Positions 6,045-7,727 of a DNA stretch of 7,727 nucleotides are shown here, piece after piece. A program made the translations under genes and the position numbers. The DNA is taken from NCBI GenBank assembly GCA_964468805.1, contig CAYXWM010000084.1:1-7727 (forward strand). Direction: 5' to 3'. The notes beneath the pieces are model-generated. The model worked only from the letters and a program-made list of their open reading frames with translations, was not told the DNA's origin and searched no databases. The DNA is from CAYXWM01 sp964468805. Its GTDB lineage: Bacteria; Bacillota; Clostridia; Lachnospirales; WRBF01. Every line of letters starts with the position of its first letter. The stretch's first letter is position 1.

Positions 6045-6073
6045 TTGACAAAAATATAGTGTCATAATATAAT
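6045..6073 (+). promoter_or_regulatory. Consensus sigma-A promoter of the FMN riboswitch transcript
   Basis: TTGACA (6045-6050) and TATAAT (6068-6073) are both perfect and separated by exactly 17 bases. Transcription would begin near 6080, about 50 bases before the riboswitch. Such a strong promoter suits a gene controlled after initiation by a riboswitch. Confidence 0.92.
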
Positions 6074-6129
6074 GAAAATAGGTTTAAAAGCGTTAACGGT
6101 TAGCGGATAAACCGCAATTGCATATTGTG

Positions 6130-6254
6130 CTTCGGGGCAGGGTGAAAATCCCTACCGGTGGTTATAGTCCACGAGCGGAGGTTCCGCATGAAATGGTGAA
6201 ATTCCATTACCGACAGTAAGTCCGATTTTATCGGGTAAGTCTGGATGAGAGAAG
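6130..6254 (+). promoter_or_regulatory. FMN riboswitch (RFN element)
   Basis: Binds flavin mononucleotide in the nascent RNA and shuts off riboflavin supply genes when FMN is plentiful. The conserved RFN landmarks are all present in order: cttcggggcagggtgaaa (6130-6147), the ccctaccggtgg segment, the tccacgag loop, ggttccgcatgaaatggtgaaattcc, the accgacagtaagtc segment and the closing ctggatgagagaag. Stem P1 pairs cttc (6130-6133) with gaag (6251-6254). The next transporter gene, ribU, fits the ligand. Confidence 0.96.
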
Positions 6255-6268
6255 TAAAGTCTTTATTT

Positions 6269-6298
6269 AATGCCCCTTATGATAGTGGGTGTTTTTTT
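6269..6298 (+). terminator. Riboswitch expression-platform terminator
   Basis: Bases 6269-6278 (aatgcccctt) pair with 6284-6293 (agtgggtgtt), with two G-U pairs in the lower stem, one in the upper and one C/U mismatch, followed by seven T at 6292-6298. The 5' arm tgcccc (6271-6276) is also perfectly complementary to ggggca (6134-6139) in the conserved riboswitch core, a ready-made antiterminator pairing when FMN is absent. Confidence 0.75.
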
Positions 6299-6315
6299 AT
6301 GCAAAAAAACCCACT
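6284..6315 (+). promoter_or_regulatory. Alternative long hairpin overlapping the terminator
   Basis: Bases 6284-6290 (agtgggt) and 6292-6298 (seven T) pair with seven A at 6303-6309 and cccact to 6315: 14 base pairs with one bulged G at 6291 and the loop atgc. It uses the terminator's 3' arm and U tract, so it would compete with termination if the polymerase has passed. Confidence 0.55.
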
Positions 6316-6370
6316 GCAATTGAATAATTCGGAAGCCCGAAAAGGCAAGAAACTGAACCTTGTATATTTG

Positions 6371-6411
6371 TTGACATAATATGTTACATATTTTTCATCT
6401 TGTTATATATA
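6371..6411 (+). promoter_or_regulatory. Possible second promoter with AT palindrome, between riboswitch and ribU
   Basis: A perfect TTGACA (6371-6376) lacks a good -10 at 16-18 bases. TTACAT (6384-6389) with TATATA (6406-6411) at 16-base spacing is an alternative. A 15-base perfect palindrome aatatgttacatatt (6378-6392) covers the area and could bind a dimeric regulator. If used, this promoter would transcribe ribU without the riboswitch. Confidence 0.35.
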
Positions 6412-6445
6412 CAATCGTTTTAACGTTTAAACTTAATTCCATTAG

Positions 6446-6483
6446 GAATAACTTTTGTTACTACTTAACCCGGGATTAAGTAT
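6446..6483 (+). repeat. Dispersed repeat, short copy upstream of ribU
   Basis: Aligns without gaps to 86-123 of the left repeat: gaata, then one variable base, then cttttgttacta, then 11 unrelated bases, then attaagtat. Bases 6452-6469 are also the exact reverse complement of 2-19 at the left edge. It lies 61 bases before the chosen ribU start. Confidence 0.7.
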
Positions 6484-6544
6484 AAATCCCAATTTTCGCG
6501 GCAAAATAACCGACAAATCAATCAAAAGAGAGGGAATGAATAAT

Positions 6545-7168
6545 ATGCTTAATGCTAGGTCTGTACGTGTACGTCAAATTACTGTTACGGCTGTTTTGGC
6601 GGCTATTGCTTGTGTTTTAATACATTTTGAAGCCCCCATTCCGCCGTTTCCGCCGTTTTTGAAATTGGATTTCAGTACCTGCATAGTTCTCATGGGCGGT
6701 TTTTTGGTAGGACCTTTTGCAGTATTACCCATAGCTTTGATAAAGGCATTGGTAGGTCTGTTCAGCACAACTTCCGCCGGTGTGGGACAACTTGCGGACT
6801 TTATTATAACCGTATCATTTGCCTATCCCTTTGCACTGATATTTAAGAGAATGAGTAACACCACAGGAACAGTAATTGGTTGCTCTGCGGGTATAATAGC
6901 CATAGCTGTTGCCGGTGCCTTGGCAAATGAATTTATTTTAATTCCTTTCTACAGCCATACATTTCCCTTGGATGCAGTTTGGGGATTATGCAAAACCGTC
7001 AACCCGGACGCGTTTCAGGGCGACACCTTCAATATGCAAACCTACATCCTCTTTGTTGCCATACCCTTTAACCTGGTAAAAGGCGTAATAATTTCTGTTG
7101 TAACAGTCCTGCTCTACAAAGTAATCGCAAAAATTCCTGTAATCAGACCTTTAAGTTACAGACAATAA
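6545..7168 (+). CDS. ribU: Riboflavin ECF transporter substrate-binding component RibU
   Basis: Membrane S component that binds riboflavin and works with a shared energising module (EcfT and two EcfA ATPases, not encoded here) to import it. I start at ATG 6545, ten bases after AGAGAGGG (6527-6534), giving 207 residues, the usual RibU size; ATG 6536 touches the ribosome binding site and a further in-frame start at 6455 lies in the repeat. About six membrane helices are predicted. Family features include KLDFSTCIVLMGGFLVGP (40-57), the following helix with Lys67, GQLADFI (81-87) and AIPFNLVKG (172-180). The upstream FMN riboswitch and consensus promoter confirm the substrate. A strong terminator follows the stop. 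The leader between riboswitch and start is unusually long. Confidence 0.94.
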   Translation: MLNARSVRVRQITVTAVLAAIACVLIHFEAPIPPFPPFLKLDFSTCIVLMGGFLVGPFAVLPIALIKALVGLFSTTSAGVGQLADFIITVSFAYPFALIFKRMSNTTGTVIGCSAGIIAIAVAGALANEFILIPFYSHTFPLDAVWGLCKTVNPDAFQGDTFNMQTYILFVAIPFNLVKGVIISVVTVLLYKVIAKIPVIRPLSYRQ

Positions 7169-7186
7169 ATATAGAAAAATTACAAT

Positions 7187-7219
7187 AAAAAAACCCTTGC
7201 GTGAGCAGGGGATTTTTTT
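7187..7219. terminator. Bidirectional terminator between ribU and the convergent small gene
   Basis: A seven-pair stem cccttgc (7194-7200) / gcagggg (7205-7211) with one G-U pair is capped by the GNRA-type loop gtga. It is flanked by seven A (7187-7193) and seven T (7213-7219), so it ends ribU on the plus strand and gene 7242-7499 on the minus strand. Confidence 0.9.
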
Positions 7220-7241
7220 GTGTTAGAAGAATAAGCGGTTA

Positions 7242-7499
7242 TTAAGCATGAGAGCCGTCGCCTTCAAAATCAAAGTCGTCGGTGTAACAGCAATCGTCTT
7301 CGAAATCGTCGCAGCAGTCACAGACTTCATAACCTTTTTTACAGAAACAAAGCTTAACGATAATTACAACGCAAAGGGTTATTAATGCAAGTATACCCAC
7401 GAAAGTAAGGGTGGTAAGCAGGCTGTTGTTTTGGCGGCTTTTGCGAAAGCTCATGACTTTGTCTTTAAAGTCATCAAAAGAAATATCGAATTTTTTCAT
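7242..7499 (-). CDS. Small single-pass membrane protein with Cys/Asp-rich tail
   Basis: An 85-residue protein that I cannot assign to a named family. Residues 1-26 are polar and basic (DDFKDKVMSFRKSRQ), 28-50 form one membrane helix, and 51-85 are dominated by Cys and acidic residues. Cys lies at 51, 53, 60, 62, 63, 70 and 71, in pairs and CxC motifs, with at least eleven Asp/Glu between residues 61 and 81. The tail has no basic residues after KK54-55 and could bind metal or be a disulfide-linked or scaffold segment; orientation in the membrane is uncertain. ATG at 7499 is supported by aaagaggtg seven bases upstream. It faces ribU across a shared terminator and appears monocistronic. Its upstream DNA holds a hairpin and a four-way-junction element. 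Confidence 0.75.
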   Translation of the reverse strand: MKKFDISFDDFKDKVMSFRKSRQNNSLLTTLTFVGILALITLCVVIIVKLCFCKKGYEVCDCCDDFEDDCCYTDDFDFEGDGSHA

Positions 7500-7567
7500 T
7501 ATAACACCTCTTTATTATTAAAGTAAGTTCGATGAAATTAAAATTTCTCAGAACTTCCGGTATTCGC

Positions 7568-7593
7568 ACGTTTTGCAAAAAATGCTAAAACGT
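7568..7593. repeat. Hairpin next to the four-way element
   Basis: acgtttt (7568-7574) pairs perfectly with aaaacgt (7587-7593), extended by gc/gc with one bulged base. There is no T run on either side, so it is not a standard terminator. It ends four bases before the branched element at 7598. Confidence 0.5.
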
Positions 7594-7597
7594 ACTC

Positions 7598-7666
7598 ATA
7601 ACGTGAAAATTCCTTTGGAATTTAATTTGCTTCGCAAATTGTTCGTCCGGCATGAACTCACGTTAT
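7598..7666 (+). repeat. Four-way-junction (cloverleaf-like) intergenic element
   Basis: The outer stem ataacgtga (7598-7606) / tcacgttat (7658-7666) is nine perfect pairs. Inside, directly abutting, are aaattcc/ggaattt (7607-7613/7617-7623, loop ttt), aatttgc/gcaaatt (7624-7630/7634-7640, loop ttc) and gttcgt/atgaac (7641-7646/7652-7657, loop ccggc, one G-U pair). Every base is in a stem or a hairpin loop, with no linker at the junction. The G-U pair favours folding of the plus-strand RNA. It is not a tRNA: the two seven-base arms with three-base loops do not fit, and there is no anticodon or T-loop sequence. Function is unknown. Confidence 0.7.
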
Positions 7667-7673
7667 ATAATCT

Positions 7674-7727
7674 ATACTTAATTGCATAAGGAATAGTAAC
7701 AAAAGCTATTCTTCGTAAACGGTTCGC
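7674..7727 (-). repeat. 54-base repeat, right copy (inverted partner of 70-123)
   Basis: Exact reverse complement of 70-123 over 54 bases, running into the window edge, so the full element probably continues to the right. It begins seven bases after the four-way element. The two copies flank about 7.55 kb of core genes in inverted orientation. Confidence 0.9.

Noticed and set aside
6455..6544. N-terminal extension of RibU from 6455
   Set aside because: That start lies in a dispersed repeat without a ribosome binding site, while AGAGAGGG precedes ATG 6545 at suitable spacing and gives the normal RibU length.
7532..7588. 18-codon frame ending in Cys-Lys-Lys-Cys
   Set aside because: No convincing ribosome binding site, and it runs through the hairpin at 7568-7593; most likely chance.
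7598..7666. Reading the cloverleaf as a tRNA gene
   Set aside because: Arm and loop sizes (7 pairs with 3-base loops) do not fit, and there is no anticodon loop, T-loop GTTCRA consensus or CCA-ready acceptor.
70..7727. The whole window as a composite mobile element bounded by the 54-base repeats
   Set aside because: The genes between are core functions (tyrS, rpe, galE), there is no transposase or integrase, and further related copies lie inside the interval, which fits a dispersed repeat better.

Overview
The window reads as chromosomal core DNA of a low-GC Gram-positive bacterium, most likely a member of the Clostridia. The reasons are AT-rich intergenic DNA, strong purine-rich ribosome binding sites, near-consensus TTGACA/TATAAT promoters, an FMN riboswitch linked to an ECF-type riboflavin S component (RibU), and a tyrosyl-tRNA synthetase with a KMGKT loop. 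The exact lineage cannot be fixed from the sequence. No plasmid, prophage, CRISPR or insertion-sequence gene is visible.

Layout. The left third is on the minus strand: a secreted, helix-rich protein of DUF2680/Spy-like appearance (123-707), a small three-helix holin-like membrane protein (1077-1346) and tyrS (1496-2725). tyrS has its own consensus-type promoter and no T-box leader. The middle is on the plus strand: rpe (ribulose-5-phosphate 3-epimerase, 3018-3671), galE (UDP-glucose 4-epimerase, 3834-4838) and a rhomboid protease gene (4820-5929) that overlaps the end of galE. Then comes a perfect sigma-A promoter (6045-6073), an FMN riboswitch (6130-6254) with an intrinsic terminator, and ribU (6545-7168). 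A bidirectional terminator separates ribU from a convergent minus-strand gene for a tiny membrane protein with a Cys/Asp-rich tail (7242-7499).

The genes are ordinary housekeeping or accessory functions: translation, pentose phosphate pathway, UDP-sugar supply, intramembrane proteolysis and riboflavin uptake. The one clear gene-regulatory circuit is FMN sensing in front of ribU. It is unusual in that about 250 bases, including a second promoter-like stretch and a repeat copy, lie between the riboswitch terminator and the ribU start.

The more unusual content is non-coding. A 54-base sequence at 70-123 recurs as a perfect inverted copy at the right edge (7674-7727). A related 38-base copy sits upstream of ribU (6446-6483), and an 18-base piece lies at the left edge (2-19). 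Beside the right copy is a 69-base sequence (7598-7666) whose bases fold into a junction-perfect four-way structure: one outer stem and three hairpins with no unpaired linkers. A second repeat family, a GGGAGAAAA...TTTTCTCC stem-loop followed by a shared AT-rich tail, occurs after rpe and after the rhomboid gene, with a degenerate relative before rpe.
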